From positions 1-64,000 of the forward strand of contig NZ_VOHQ01000013.1 of NCBI RefSeq assembly GCF_009192765.1: a DNA stretch of 64,000 bases, given 5' to 3'. Shown here piece by piece: positions 8,347 through 16,590 of this stretch. The first letter of the stretch is position 1. Each line of letters starts with the position of its first letter. The translations under genes were made by a program, and so were the position numbers. The notes beneath the pieces are model-generated. The model was not told where the DNA came from. It ran no database searches and saw nothing but the letters and a program-made list of their open reading frames with translations. This DNA comes from Agriterribacter humi (GTDB taxonomy: Bacteria > Bacteroidota > Bacteroidia > Chitinophagales > Chitinophagaceae).

Positions 8347-9057
8347 TCAGGTTAAAAAATTAATGGCGACATACATGGTCACTACTCCGAGAATTGTCAT
8401 TAGCGTTGTCCAGAACGATGAATACTCATGCTGGCTTTCAGGCAGTAAATCGCTTGCACCTATATACAGAAAAAAACCTGTAGATAAAGCAATAACAAGA
8501 GCAAAAGATTGTTCAGAAAGATTAAAAAAACAAGTTGATACAACTCCCAATACAGGTGCGATGGAATCAACCAGCAGCCATTTGAATGATCTCGCAGGAT
8601 GATTATCGGTTTTTAATACAACGCTCACCGTATTCACGCCATCAGAAAAATCATGAACAATCACTGCCAATGCAACGAATAACCCGACAGCATCCGAAAT
8701 CCGGAATGCAAGCCCGATGGCAACGCCATCAAAAAAGCTATGTATGCTTAAACTTCCGGCAGCGAGGTTTGCGCGGTGATTGTTTGAAACTCCTCTATGG
8801 TGAAAATGGAGTAAAGTCAACCGGTCAAGAATCATATAAATGATAAACCCCAAGGCAACTATCGTAAGAATAAAATCAATGCTGTAATGATCCCGACCAA
8901 GTGATAAAGCTTCAGGCAGCAGATCAAGAAAACTTACACCAATAACAGCCCCGGCACTGAATCCAAGTATCAGGTGCAGTTTATCTTTAAACTTTAAAGC
9001 AAACAACCCTCCGGCAAGGGTAGAAAGAAAGGCCAGAACTGTTATTATAATGAGCAT
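8347..9057 (-). CDS. ZIP family divalent metal transporter
   Basis: A 236-residue polytopic inner-membrane protein with about eight hydrophobic helices. The paired metal-binding motifs expected in ZIP helices IV and V are present as SIHSFFDGVAIGLAF and VIVHDFSDGVNTVSVV; Asp replaces the usual Glu after the His-containing turns. The first helix (MLIIITVLAFLSTLAGGLFA) and SAGAVIGVSFLDLLPEAL are also family-typical. ZIP proteins move zinc or other divalent metals into the cytoplasm. The gene is followed within 6 bp by the ABC-ATPase relic. Metal specificity cannot be assigned from sequence. Confidence 0.9.
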   Translation of the reverse strand: MLIIITVLAFLSTLAGGLFALKFKDKLHLILGFSAGAVIGVSFLDLLPEALSLGRDHYSIDFILTIVALGFIIYMILDRLTLLHFHHRGVSNNHRANLAAGSLSIHSFFDGVAIGLAFRISDAVGLFVALAVIVHDFSDGVNTVSVVLKTDNHPARSFKWLLVDSIAPVLGVVSTCFFNLSEQSFALVIALSTGFFLYIGASDLLPESQHEYSSFWTTLMTILGVVTMYVAINFLT

Positions 9058-9351
9058 GCGGAATTGACTTTATTTATACTTCCTGATACCTGTTGTTTTT
9101 TAGTGGTTTTATTTTTTGCCTTTTTCCTGAAAAAGTCACTGAACAGAAAATTATGCTGAATAGCTTCAAGGTACTCACCTAATTTCTTACTGCTTGTTTT
9201 CAGACGTTTATGATCTCTTTCAGGTCATTTGCTATTTCTTCATAATGAAGGATCATGCCCACCGGCTTATTTTTGTCGTTCAGTTTACCGCTTGCAATCT
9301 GTATGTTTTCAATTAATGAAGAGGCGGAAGAAGTTGTTGGTTTAAGCTGTG
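9058..9351 (-). other. Intergenic stretch with a startless coding-like frame
   Basis: Between the ZIP gene and the relic at 9352 lies a minus-strand frame (9200-9353) reading LIENIQIASGKLNDKNKPVG, then MILHYEEIANDLKEIINV and a stop. It is in a different frame from the preceding relic and has no start of its own. It looks like decayed coding sequence, possibly the frameshifted end of the same gene. The family is not recognised. Confidence 0.35.
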
Positions 9352-9540
9352 CTATTTTGCAGCAATATCAGGTACAGTGCTTTTGCGAATTGCTTCCGCA
9401 AGCTTAGATTCGGGGTAATTTATTTCCCATTTATAGAATATAATGCTACGGGTCCACTCAATCAATTCATCGGTGTAATATTTCGCTTTAATGGCTGTCT
9501 GCTGTTTTCGGTTATAGTAAAACCTTAATACCTCGTACAA
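9352..9540 (-). pseudogene. Truncated paralogue of the coiled-coil gene at 11525
   Basis: The 62-codon frame contains KYYTDELIEWTRSIIFYKWE and YPESKLAEAIRKSTVPDIAAK, which aligns without gaps to the first 50 residues of the protein at 11525-11923 (EHYTGELVDWSRLIAFYDQE, TKLAEVIQRNSIPNIAAK). A stop follows exactly at IAAK, whereas the intact copy continues for about 80 more residues. The first codon would be TTG. A duplicated and then truncated gene is the simplest reading. Confidence 0.65.
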
Positions 9541-9692
9541 GTAATTAAAGGCTTTTAACCCTCGTATACCTGCGATGACTAAATTCCTTAATGCTTAAGC
9601 GCAAATAGCAAAGAAAACATAAAAGTAAAGTTCCCTGCCATTGTCCAATATAAGAATGATAATTATAAAAACCGAAGAGATCGTTTACGGCT

Positions 9693-10201
9693 TCATTCCA
9701 TAAATTCACCTTTCTCATTTGCATTTACTCTTAATCTCTTATCTCCATTTTTCAATAAGAGCTTCCAAACTTTTGTTGCTCCTTTTTCATCCTCATAAGT
9801 TACCAGATATACATCTTTTGGAATACTCCACTGGGGAAATCTTTTTGCCACAGCCTTAGACACAGTCAGGGGCAGAGCAATATTTTTAAATCTTTCGGCC
9901 GTACGCAAAAGCTTCCCGTCGTTATTATATGTAGCAAGGATATATCTGTCAGGAATATAAAAGGTAATAGAATATTCATCATACTCATCATCGTAATATT
10001 CTGAATTTTTAATATCAAATTCCGCAGCCTTCCGTTCAAGAAGCTTTACTGGCTGGGCAAGCTCTTTGTTGTTAACCGCTGAAAGATATTTATACTTTAC
10101 GGCAGTTACAGTTACTTCGGGCAATACTTCCTGTGCAAAAGAAGATAAACGAATACGGCTAGTAAGGCGCCAAAGAACAACATCATGTTAGCGTGTTTCA
10201 T
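9693..10201 (-). pseudogene. Secreted PepSY-like protein, frameshifted in the signal peptide
   Basis: The main frame (9693-10124 and upstream) encodes a mature protein SSFAQEVLPEVTVTAVKYKY... with TFYIPDRYILATYNNDGKLL and FPQWSIPKDVYLVTYEDEKG, typical of the PepSY-like/DUF2874 secreted proteins of Bacteroidota. The ATG and the hydrophobic leader (MKHANMMLFFGALLAVF, from 10201) are in another frame, so a one-base loss appears to separate leader from mature part around 10150. In the mature frame no start exists before a stop. If real, the product is not exported. A sequencing error is possible. It lies downstream of hsp20 on the same strand. Confidence 0.6.
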
Positions 10202-10255
10202 AATTTTTAATTTAAAAGTTGATGATCCTATTGGTTCAAACACCCGTATTATTTT

Positions 10256-10286
10256 GCCCCGCCAGCCTCTGAGCTTTTGGCGGGGC
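10256..10286 (-). terminator. Strong GC hairpin downstream of hsp20
   Basis: GCCCCGCCA (10256-10264) pairs perfectly with TGGCGGGGC (10278-10286) around a 13-nt loop. It lies 23 bp after the hsp20 stop and before the leader of the PepSY-like gene. On the minus strand it is followed by AAAATAATA rather than a T-run, so it is a probable but not classical terminator. Confidence 0.6.
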
Positions 10287-10308
10287 ATTTAAGGTATTCC
10301 TGTTTTTT

Positions 10309-10755
10309 TTACTTTACAGCAATATGTTTGCTGATGGCTGCTTTTTTTGCCTCTTCTTTTTTGGGTAAAACAAGTTTAAGAATACCATCCTCATATTTTG
10401 CATCAATTTTATCTTTGTTCACTTCATCGGGCAAAGTAAAACTGCGTTCAAAAGAAGAATAACTATATTCTCGGCGGTTGTACCTTATATCTTTCTCTTC
10501 TTTGTTTTCTTCCTTTTCGCAGCTGATGGTGAGCATGTTGCCATCCACATCAATGTGGAAATCATCTTTTTTCAATCCGGGTGCTGCCAGTGAAACCAGG
10601 TAATCATCTTTTTGTTCGGTGATGTTTACTGGCGGGATGTTCATTTCCCTTCCCGCTAAACCGGCGCCATCAAACCAATCGGTGAATGGTGTAAAAAAAT
10701 CATTGAATAATGATGGAAATCGTGTGCCTGTTTTGGCCAATGTTTGTGTTGACAT
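10309..10755 (-). CDS. hsp20: Small heat shock protein Hsp20/alpha-crystallin
   Basis: A 148-residue small heat shock protein: N-terminal arm (FPSLFNDFFTPFTDWFDG), alpha-crystallin domain from about residue 43 to 135 (PPVNITEQKDDYLVSLAAPG through YEDGILKLVLPKK), and a short C-terminal tail with an I-x-V type anchor (HIAV). It is an ATP-independent holdase for unfolding proteins in the cytoplasm. The start is supported by an unusually good Shine-Dalgarno sequence, AAGGAGG, 5 nt before the ATG (10761-10767), rare in this phylum and not seen at the neighbouring starts. A GC hairpin follows the stop. It is the counterpart of the Acr/HspX protein of dormancy regulons. Confidence 0.95.
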   Translation of the reverse strand: MSTQTLAKTGTRFPSLFNDFFTPFTDWFDGAGLAGREMNIPPVNITEQKDDYLVSLAAPGLKKDDFHIDVDGNMLTISCEKEENKEEKDIRYNRREYSYSSFERSFTLPDEVNKDKIDAKYEDGILKLVLPKKEEAKKAAISKHIAVK

Positions 10756-10760
10756 ATTAA

Positions 10761-10767
10761 CCTCCTT
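10761..10767 (-). promoter_or_regulatory. Canonical Shine-Dalgarno before hsp20
   Basis: On the minus strand the sequence AAGGAGG precedes TTAATATG, spacing 5 nt. Bacteroidota ribosomes usually sequester the anti-Shine-Dalgarno sequence and most genes lack such sites; other starts checked here (USP, phosphoribosyltransferase, lepA, gapA, Balon-like gene) show none. Confidence 0.75.
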
Positions 10768-11199
10768 GTTTCTTAAATTTTTAATTTTTGTTTACGTTAC
10801 AAAACTATTTCCGGCGGCAGCCGTCACCAAAGATGATGGTCAGTAAAATCCATGAGATTGGTCAGTATGTAAGCTTACAAGGAATCTTCAGATATACTTT
10901 TGGAGGGCAAATTCCTGGTTGGATAGATCGTAATACACTTCAATATCCGAAAGGTAATAATACCTTACTCCTGCACAATATGGCGGCGCCCACGCAGGTT
11001 TGTGTAATGAATATCCACGTTTATATGAGAAGCGGTATCACAACCGCTTAACAAACCGCCAATAACACAACAATGTCCTGATTTTTAACGCTCCATGTTA
11101 TTATTTTTCAGTTACTGCAAATGAAGTTTCCGATATCGCTGGATAAACAATGATTGTCAAAAGGTTTTATGACGGGCCTTATGGCTTTTCTTTAAGAAT

Positions 11200-11292
11200 A
11201 TATTTTGACCATCATCATACTTACCGCTAATGACTGTCATTGTTACACGTGAATGGAATGAATACCTTCGAAGAGACTTTACAGCAGCAGAT
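11200..11292 (+). repeat. 90-bp dispersed sequence, copy A
   Basis: Starting at TTTTGACCATCATCATACTT, about 92 bases match the stretch at 24046-24138 at roughly four positions in five, in the same orientation. Copy A contains the palindrome AATGACTGTCATT. In both copies a plus-strand ATG follows about 15-20 bases after the repeat, so it may be a shared promoter/5' region rather than a mobile element. Confidence 0.65.
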
Positions 11293-11303
11293 AAACAATC
11301 AAT

Positions 11304-11441
11304 ATGCACATAGAAATCAAGGATAAGACAACTCAGGAAGTTTTCTCCGATTTTTATCGTTATCTGAAAATTGAGTTTTACAGTAGCATCAAAAAAGCCC
11401 GGAAGCAAGCAGTAGGTATAGTCGTTTTTTACATAAGGTGA
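11304..11441 (+). pseudogene. Short N-terminal gene fragment after repeat copy A
   Basis: A 45-codon frame reads MHIEIKDKTTQEVFSDFYRY, then LKIEFYSSIKKARKQAVGIV and a stop after VFYIR. The DFYRYLKIEFY segment resembles the N-terminus of uncharacterised Bacteroidota proteins of about 140 residues that begin similarly (from memory, low certainty). The remainder is missing, so it is probably truncated. Confidence 0.35.
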
Positions 11442-11524
11442 GGGAAAGCCCGGAAAAATTATACTGAGCTAATAAAACTGAATTCTTTGGCAGACGCACT
11501 AGGTATTAATTAAAATGCATAAGT

Positions 11525-11923
11525 ATGGCAACAACTATTGCGGAGCATTATACAGGCGAACTGGTTGACTGGAGCCGTCTGATTGCCTTCTATGATCAGG
11601 AGGCAACTGAATTTGAAACCAAACTGGCTGAGGTGATTCAGCGAAATTCCATTCCCAATATTGCAGCGAAAGTGGAAGAACAGCAGGATAAGTTGAATGT
11701 GATGATGAAAAAGTTTAACCGGATCCGGATACAAATACGGAAACAGGGAGCCGCACTTAAAACCGACAGCGCATTTATTGATGATAAATTAATACATGCC
11801 GAAACAGAAAAGAAGCAGAACGGGTTGCGGTGGGATATGCAACAAACGGAAAAGGAATACATTGATACAAGGTACGCCTGTTCTGAGTTTTTATCTGAAA
11901 GATTAAAGAAAAAGAACGACTAA
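11525..11923 (+). CDS. Uncharacterised coiled-coil protein heading the acsA-pdh operon
   Basis: A 132-residue cytoplasmic protein with no signal or membrane segment. Residues 15-50 form a conserved helical segment (HYTGELVDWSRLIAFYDQEA); residues 50-130 are a long charged helical stretch rich in Gln, Lys and Arg (VEEQQDKLNVMMKKFNRIRI) likely to form a coiled coil. No catalytic motif is seen. Its stop overlaps the acsA start by one base (TAATG), so translation is coupled. A truncated paralogue lies at 9352-9540. Function unknown; a scaffold or stress partner role would be pure inference. Confidence 0.75.
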   Translation: MATTIAEHYTGELVDWSRLIAFYDQEATEFETKLAEVIQRNSIPNIAAKVEEQQDKLNVMMKKFNRIRIQIRKQGAALKTDSAFIDDKLIHAETEKKQNGLRWDMQQTEKEYIDTRYACSEFLSERLKKKND

Positions 11924-13668
11924 TGGTGAACCCAACAGCAACTCTTTTGACGCCGCTTATCACTCCTAATTTAAATGATTATGAGTTTCTCTGCCATTCT
12001 TTCAACTGGAAGAATGAGCAAAACTTTCTAACCGGATTGCCTGGACATAAGGGATTGAATATTGCTTACGAAGCAACAGAAAGATATGCTGCAGGAAAAT
12101 TAAAGGACACCATTGCCCTTCGTTGGATAAAAAAGGACAGAACAACAAAAGATTTTACTTACCAGGAGTTACATAGACTCAGTTCCCGTTTTGCCAATGT
12201 ATTGACAACCTTAGGTGTTAAAAAAGGGGAGAGCGTATTTGCATTAATGGGTAGAATCCCTGAATTATATATTGCCATGTTAGGCGCCTTAAAGGCAACA
12301 GCCGTATTCTGCCCTTTATATGCTGTATTTGGCCCTGAACCGGTGTACCAGCGGTTGAGTAAGGGCGATGCAAAAGTTCTGGTTACAACAAAGGCATTGT
12401 TTGAAAAAAAAGTCAATCAACTGCTGAATAGATTACCGTTTCTTCAATACATTTTACTGGCTGATGAAGAATCTCACACCAATCAAAAAATTTTATCACT
12501 TCCAAGATTAATGGAAGAAGCTTATGACGGTTTTTTTATCCCTCCAACTGATCCTGAAGATCCGGCATTATTGCATTTCACCAGTGGCACTACCGGTATG
12601 CCAAAAGGCGCCTTGCATGTGCATGGCGCTGTGTTGATGCATTATACTACAGGTAAATATGTTCTGGATTTTCATGAAGGAGATGTTTTCTGGTGTACAG
12701 CAGACCCTGGCTGGGTTACAGGAACGTCCTATGGCGTTATTGCACCATTGGTTAATGGCGTAACCAATATTGTGGATGAAGAAGAATTTGATGCAGCCAG
12801 GTGGTATTCCATTTTGGAAGAACAAAAAGTAGATGTGTGGTACACGGCTCCAACTGCTATTCGCAGGTTAATGCGGATGGATATTTTACCCAAAGAAAGA
12901 TATAAACTGGACCACCTGCGATTGATCTGCAGTGTTGGAGAGCCCTTGCATGCAGAAGCAGTACTATGGGGCGAGAAAATGTTCGGCATGCCCATATTAG
13001 ATAACTGGTGGCAAACAGAAACCGGTGGCATTATGATTGCTAATTACCCAACGATGAAAGTAAAACCCGGCAGCATGGGCAAACCGCTGCCTGGTGTAGA
13101 AGCAGCAATAGCAGAAGTAACGGATGCGGAATTAAAACTGATAACTGAACCCAAACAAGGTCATTTGGTGCTGAAAAAGGGATGGCCTTCCATGTTCCGT
13201 GGCTACCTGCATGATGAGGAACGTTATAAGAAATGTTTTCGAGGTGATTGGTATCTCACTGGTGACCTGGCAAAAAAGGATGAAGACGGTTATTACTGGT
13301 TTGTTGGAAGAGCAGATGATATTATCAAAACCTCCGGTCATATGGTAGGACCTTTTGAAGTTGAAAGCGCAGTGATGGAACATGCTGCAGTAGCTGAAGC
13401 GGCCGTGATCGGTAAGCCGGATCCCATGATCGGCGAATTGGTCAAAGCATTTGTGGTATTAAAAACGGGGTTTACAGCCAGTGAAGAATTGCAATTGGAA
13501 ATTATCGGCCATGCGAGAAAAAAATTAGGCCCTGCAGTTGCGCCAAAGGAAATCACTTTCGTGGAAGGTCTTCCTAAAACAAAAAGCGGAAAAATATTAA
13601 GACGGCTACTGAAGGCAAGAGAGCTGGGATTGCCCGAGGGCGATATTTCAACATTAGAGCAGTCATAG
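11923..13668 (+). CDS. acsA: Acetate--CoA ligase (AMP-forming)
   Basis: A 581-residue ANL-superfamily acyl-CoA synthetase of the AcsA type. Visible motifs are the P-loop LHFTSGTTGMPKGALHVH, the A5 motif DNWWQTETGG, the hinge region YLTGDLAKKDEDGYYWFVGR followed by ADDIIKTSGHMVGPFEVESA, and the C-terminal catalytic lysine context LPKTKSGKILRRLL. It should make acetyl-CoA from acetate, CoA and ATP via acetyl-AMP. It is one base overlapped by the coiled-coil gene and five bases from pdhA, clearly one operon. The pairing with pyruvate dehydrogenase subunits means two independent routes to acetyl-CoA are co-expressed. Confidence 0.93.
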   Translation: MVNPTATLLTPLITPNLNDYEFLCHSFNWKNEQNFLTGLPGHKGLNIAYEATERYAAGKLKDTIALRWIKKDRTTKDFTYQELHRLSSRFANVLTTLGVKKGESVFALMGRIPELYIAMLGALKATAVFCPLYAVFGPEPVYQRLSKGDAKVLVTTKALFEKKVNQLLNRLPFLQYILLADEESHTNQKILSLPRLMEEAYDGFFIPPTDPEDPALLHFTSGTTGMPKGALHVHGAVLMHYTTGKYVLDFHEGDVFWCTADPGWVTGTSYGVIAPLVNGVTNIVDEEEFDAARWYSILEEQKVDVWYTAPTAIRRLMRMDILPKERYKLDHLRLICSVGEPLHAEAVLWGEKMFGMPILDNWWQTETGGIMIANYPTMKVKPGSMGKPLPGVEAAIAEVTDAELKLITEPKQGHLVLKKGWPSMFRGYLHDEERYKKCFRGDWYLTGDLAKKDEDGYYWFVGRADDIIKTSGHMVGPFEVESAVMEHAAVAEAAVIGKPDPMIGELVKAFVVLKTGFTASEELQLEIIGHARKKLGPAVAPKEITFVEGLPKTKSGKILRRLLKARELGLPEGDISTLEQS

Positions 13669-13673
13669 TAACT

Positions 13674-14675
13674 ATGGAGCAGAAATTAACTATACCAAAA
13701 GCCTCGGTGATAGCAAGAGATCACGGCATTGAACTTCTTTATCAAATGATGCTGATCCGGCGGTTTGAAGAGAAAAGCGCAGAACTATATACAAAAGAAA
13801 AGATCCGTGGCTTTCTTCATTTATATGTGGGAGAAGAAGCAGTAGCTACAGGTGTGATGCAGGCATTGACCTTAGAAGACAATGTGCTCAGCACTTATCG
13901 TGAACATGGACACGCATTGTTAAGAGGTATTGATGCGGGAGCCATCATGGCAGAAATGTATGGCAAACAGGAAGGTTGCAGCCGGGGTCGTGGTGGTTCC
14001 ATGCATTTATTTGATGCAACGAAGAAATTTTATGGGGGCAATGCAATTGTGGCAGGGCACTTATGTGTTGCTGTAGGTATGGCCCTGGCCACCAAAAAAC
14101 AAAAGAAAAATACTATTACCTGCTGTTTCTTTGGCGAAGGAGCGGCCGCCGAAGGTGAATTTCATGAAGCCATGAACCTGGCCGCATTATGGAGCGTACC
14201 GGTATGGTTTGTATGTGAGAATAATCTGTATGCGATGGGTACGGCCATTCGATATTCACATTCCATTGTAGAGATAGAAAAGAAGGGTCCGGCCTATGGA
14301 ATAGAAACAAAAGTTGTGGACGGTATGGATGTTTTAGCTGTGGAACAGGCAGCAAAGGAAGCCGCTGACAAGATAAGAGCATCAGGAAAACCATTCTTTT
14401 TAGTATGCAATACCTATCGCTTCCGGGCGCATAGCATGTTTGATGCTGAACTTTACCGTGAAAAAGCCGAAGTAGAGGAATGGAAGAAACGTGATCCCAT
14501 TGCCAGATTGCAGCAATTACTGCTCAAGGAAAAAGCGATAACACAAAATGAAATTGATACTGTAAACAAACAGATAGAAGAAGAAGTGCAAAAAGCAGTT
14601 GAATTTGCAGAAGCAGGAACATGGGAGCCGGTAGAAGAACTTAAGAAATTCGTTTACAGTGAAAACCAATCTTGA
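13674..14675 (+). CDS. pdhA: Pyruvate dehydrogenase E1 alpha subunit
   Basis: A 333-residue thiamine-diphosphate-dependent E1 alpha. The ThDP motif GEGAAAEGEFHEAMNLAALW ... FVCENN (about residues 155-185) is intact, as are the early active-site segment YREHGHALLRGIDAG and GRGGSMHLFDATKKFYGGNA. E1 decarboxylates pyruvate and reductively acetylates the lipoyl group of E2. It follows acsA by five bases, but its partner E1 beta is 1.9 kb away, separated by three unrelated genes (14659-16420). E1 of branched-chain or acetoin type is possible; the sequence and context favour pyruvate. Confidence 0.92.
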   Translation: MEQKLTIPKASVIARDHGIELLYQMMLIRRFEEKSAELYTKEKIRGFLHLYVGEEAVATGVMQALTLEDNVLSTYREHGHALLRGIDAGAIMAEMYGKQEGCSRGRGGSMHLFDATKKFYGGNAIVAGHLCVAVGMALATKKQKKNTITCCFFGEGAAAEGEFHEAMNLAALWSVPVWFVCENNLYAMGTAIRYSHSIVEIEKKGPAYGIETKVVDGMDVLAVEQAAKEAADKIRASGKPFFLVCNTYRFRAHSMFDAELYREKAEVEEWKKRDPIARLQQLLLKEKAITQNEIDTVNKQIEEEVQKAVEFAEAGTWEPVEELKKFVYSENQS

Positions 14676-14949
14676 AATAAAAAGATCATGGACTTGTCCA
14701 AAATGCCGAAGGCAGTTTGTAAGCACTTTCACATTTGCAGCCGTTAAAATATTCAAAGACAAAATACGGGCTGATTTTAGTCTAAGTCGCAAGATAAAGA
14801 GCAGGCGGATTAATCGGTGGGTTCAAATGTCGGCTCATCGTTACCTGCATGTGATTGATATAATGAAGGACGATAACATAGATGAAGAATTGATTGAGTG
14901 GATACGGGAAGCTCACGATAAAGAAAGAAAGCAACTTAAAACAGTATAA
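14659..14949 (+). pseudogene. Internally deleted DUF5655-like protein
   Basis: The 96-codon frame starts with GTG inside the last codons of pdhA. It has a half zinc ribbon (RSWTCPKCRRQF, lacking the usual second pair that follows in this family) joined to a C-terminal segment RYLHVIDIMKDDNIDEELIE and WIREAHDKERKQL that matches the end of DUF5655 proteins. The middle of the domain, normally over 50 residues, is missing. It is probably a deletion derivative; whether the shortened product is made is unknown. It is the first of three genes inserted between pdhA and pdhB. Confidence 0.5.
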
Positions 14950-14981
14950 TTGTTTACATCTAAAAAATAAAAACTTAAATT

Positions 14982-15254
14982 ATGGAAAACAAAGTTTTTT
15001 GTCAAAGTTGCAGCATGCCGCTCGACAAACCCGAAATGATGGGCACTGAAAAAGATGGCAGCAAAAGTAAAGAGTATTGTACTTACTGCTACCAAAATGG
15101 AGCATTCATTAATCCAACTATGACTTTGAATGAAATGAAAACATTAGTGAAAGAACAAATGGAAAAAAGAAAGATAGACGCTGGGATAATTAACATGGCA
15201 GTTAGCAGTTTGCCCAACCTGAAAAGATGGAGAGCTAAAACAGTTTCATTGTGA
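14982..15254 (+). CDS. Putative zinc-ribbon domain protein (zf-ribbon_2 type)
   Basis: A 90-residue protein with two Cys pairs, FCQSCSMPL and EYCTYCYQNG, arranged as in the putative zinc-ribbon family PF12674, followed by the family-typical NPTMTLNEMKTLVKEQMEKR. The last 25 residues (SSLPNLKRWRAKTVSL) fit too. Function of the family is not established. It lies in the block inserted between pdhA and pdhB, with its own ATG 32 bases after the DUF5655-like frame. Confidence 0.8.
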   Translation: MENKVFCQSCSMPLDKPEMMGTEKDGSKSKEYCTYCYQNGAFINPTMTLNEMKTLVKEQMEKRKIDAGIINMAVSSLPNLKRWRAKTVSL

Positions 15255-15355
15255 TCACATAAATCATCTGAGGACAGCATTAGCATACGGACATTTTGCC
15301 GTGCAGAAATACAAACGCACAATCCTTCAAAGTTGATACAACGATAGAAATTGAC

Positions 15356-16420
15356 ATGACACTAGAAGATTTAGGATACAATCATAAATTTGAAAAATTC
15401 AGAAATGAACAGGGCCTGGTCAATTTTGAGATAGGAAGAGTTATTGCAGAAAATAAAGAACGCTATATTGTTAAGACAGAAAAAGGCGAGTATGCGGCTG
15501 AGATTACCGGTAACATACGGTTCACAGCTAAAGTCAGGGAAGATTATCCTGCTGTCGGTGATTGGGTCGCTTTTACGACACATGGTGCCTGGTCTGCATT
15601 AATTCATAAGATTTTTCCAAGAAATTCAATAATTAAAAGGCAGGCAGTTGGACAACTTGGAGCGATTCAGATAATAGCGGCAAATGTTGATTATGCTCTT
15701 TTAGTTCAGGCGGTTGACAGAGATTTTAACATCAATAGATTAGAAAGGTATTTGACCATTTGTAATACTTCAAACGTAAAACCAGTTATTGTACTTAGCA
15801 AAACTGATTTAATTAATGATTTGCGGCTCAAAATAATTTTGGACAGCATAAATGAACGTATTAAAGATGTCCCGGTAGTCGCTATTAGTAATGAAACAAA
15901 TACGGGTTATGAAAAATTAAACACGTATATCCGGAAAGGGAAAACAAGTTGTTTACTCGGCTCATCAGGTGTAGGTAAATCAACCTTATTGAATAAGATA
16001 TCAGGAAAAGCAAGAATGAAAACAGATGCAATAAGTATAAGTACAAATAAAGGGAAGCATGTTACCAGCCACCGGGAGTTATTTGTTCTTGAAAACGGAG
16101 GAATTATAATTGACAACCCGGGCATGAGAGAAGTTGGCATTGCAGATGCAAATAGTGGGCTGGAAATAACCTTTGATAAGATTGTTAACCTGTCAGACAA
16201 TTGCAGATTTAAAAATTGTACTCATACTAATGAACCTGGCTGCGCTGTTATTGAAGCCGTTGAAAATGGAGAAATAGATAAAGCTTCCTATGAAAACTAC
16301 CTAAAAATGAAAAAAGAGAAAAAGCATTTTGAATGTACAATTCAGGAGAAGCGTAGAAAAGACAAGGAATTTGGAAAAATGGTAAAGAATTTTAAAAAGG
16401 TAATGAAACAGAATAAGTGA
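15356..16420 (+). CDS. rsgA: Ribosome small subunit-dependent GTPase A (RsgA/YjeQ)
   Basis: A circularly permuted GTPase of 354 residues from the chosen ATG. The order of motifs is diagnostic: N-terminal OB-fold, then G4 (VLSKTDL), G1 (GSSGVGKSTL), G3 (DNPGMREVG), and a C-terminal zinc finger (CRFKNCTHTNEPGC). An upstream in-frame start at 15296 exists, but the preceding residues are not family-like. RsgA acts in late 30S maturation and is a target of (p)ppGpp. Its position inside a pyruvate dehydrogenase operon is unusual, and the region looks more AT-rich than pdhA/pdhB by eye. It may be a second, stress-linked copy. Confidence 0.92.
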   Translation: MTLEDLGYNHKFEKFRNEQGLVNFEIGRVIAENKERYIVKTEKGEYAAEITGNIRFTAKVREDYPAVGDWVAFTTHGAWSALIHKIFPRNSIIKRQAVGQLGAIQIIAANVDYALLVQAVDRDFNINRLERYLTICNTSNVKPVIVLSKTDLINDLRLKIILDSINERIKDVPVVAISNETNTGYEKLNTYIRKGKTSCLLGSSGVGKSTLLNKISGKARMKTDAISISTNKGKHVTSHRELFVLENGGIIIDNPGMREVGIADANSGLEITFDKIVNLSDNCRFKNCTHTNEPGCAVIEAVENGEIDKASYENYLKMKKEKKHFECTIQEKRRKDKEFGKMVKNFKKVMKQNK

Positions 16421-16590
16421 TATGCAAAACGCTCCATAAACAATATTGTAAATCACACATTTTGGCGAAGGCCTTACACAACTTTATTTCAGAATTGCTT
16501 TCAAGTAATCAATTTAACGAAATAAGAAAAGACAATCGACCTGCTAATAGTGCATTAAAATGAGGGCAGATAGTTAAACAAAAAAAATAA

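Larger units (their letters stand above)
10768..11524. other. 757-bp accessory stretch with a repeat copy and a small relic gene
   Basis: There is no intact gene. The left part (10768-11150) holds the hsp20 promoter region and nothing recognisable. At 11200-11292 lies one copy of the 90-bp dispersed sequence described separately, followed by a small decayed-looking plus-strand frame at 11304-11441. The right end precedes the coiled-coil/acsA/pdh operon and should contain its promoter, but I could not pick a clear -7/-33 pair. Confidence 0.5.

Noticed and set aside
8132-8602. A 156-codon plus-strand frame
   Set aside because: It is the antisense of the ABC ATPase relic and the ZIP gene end.
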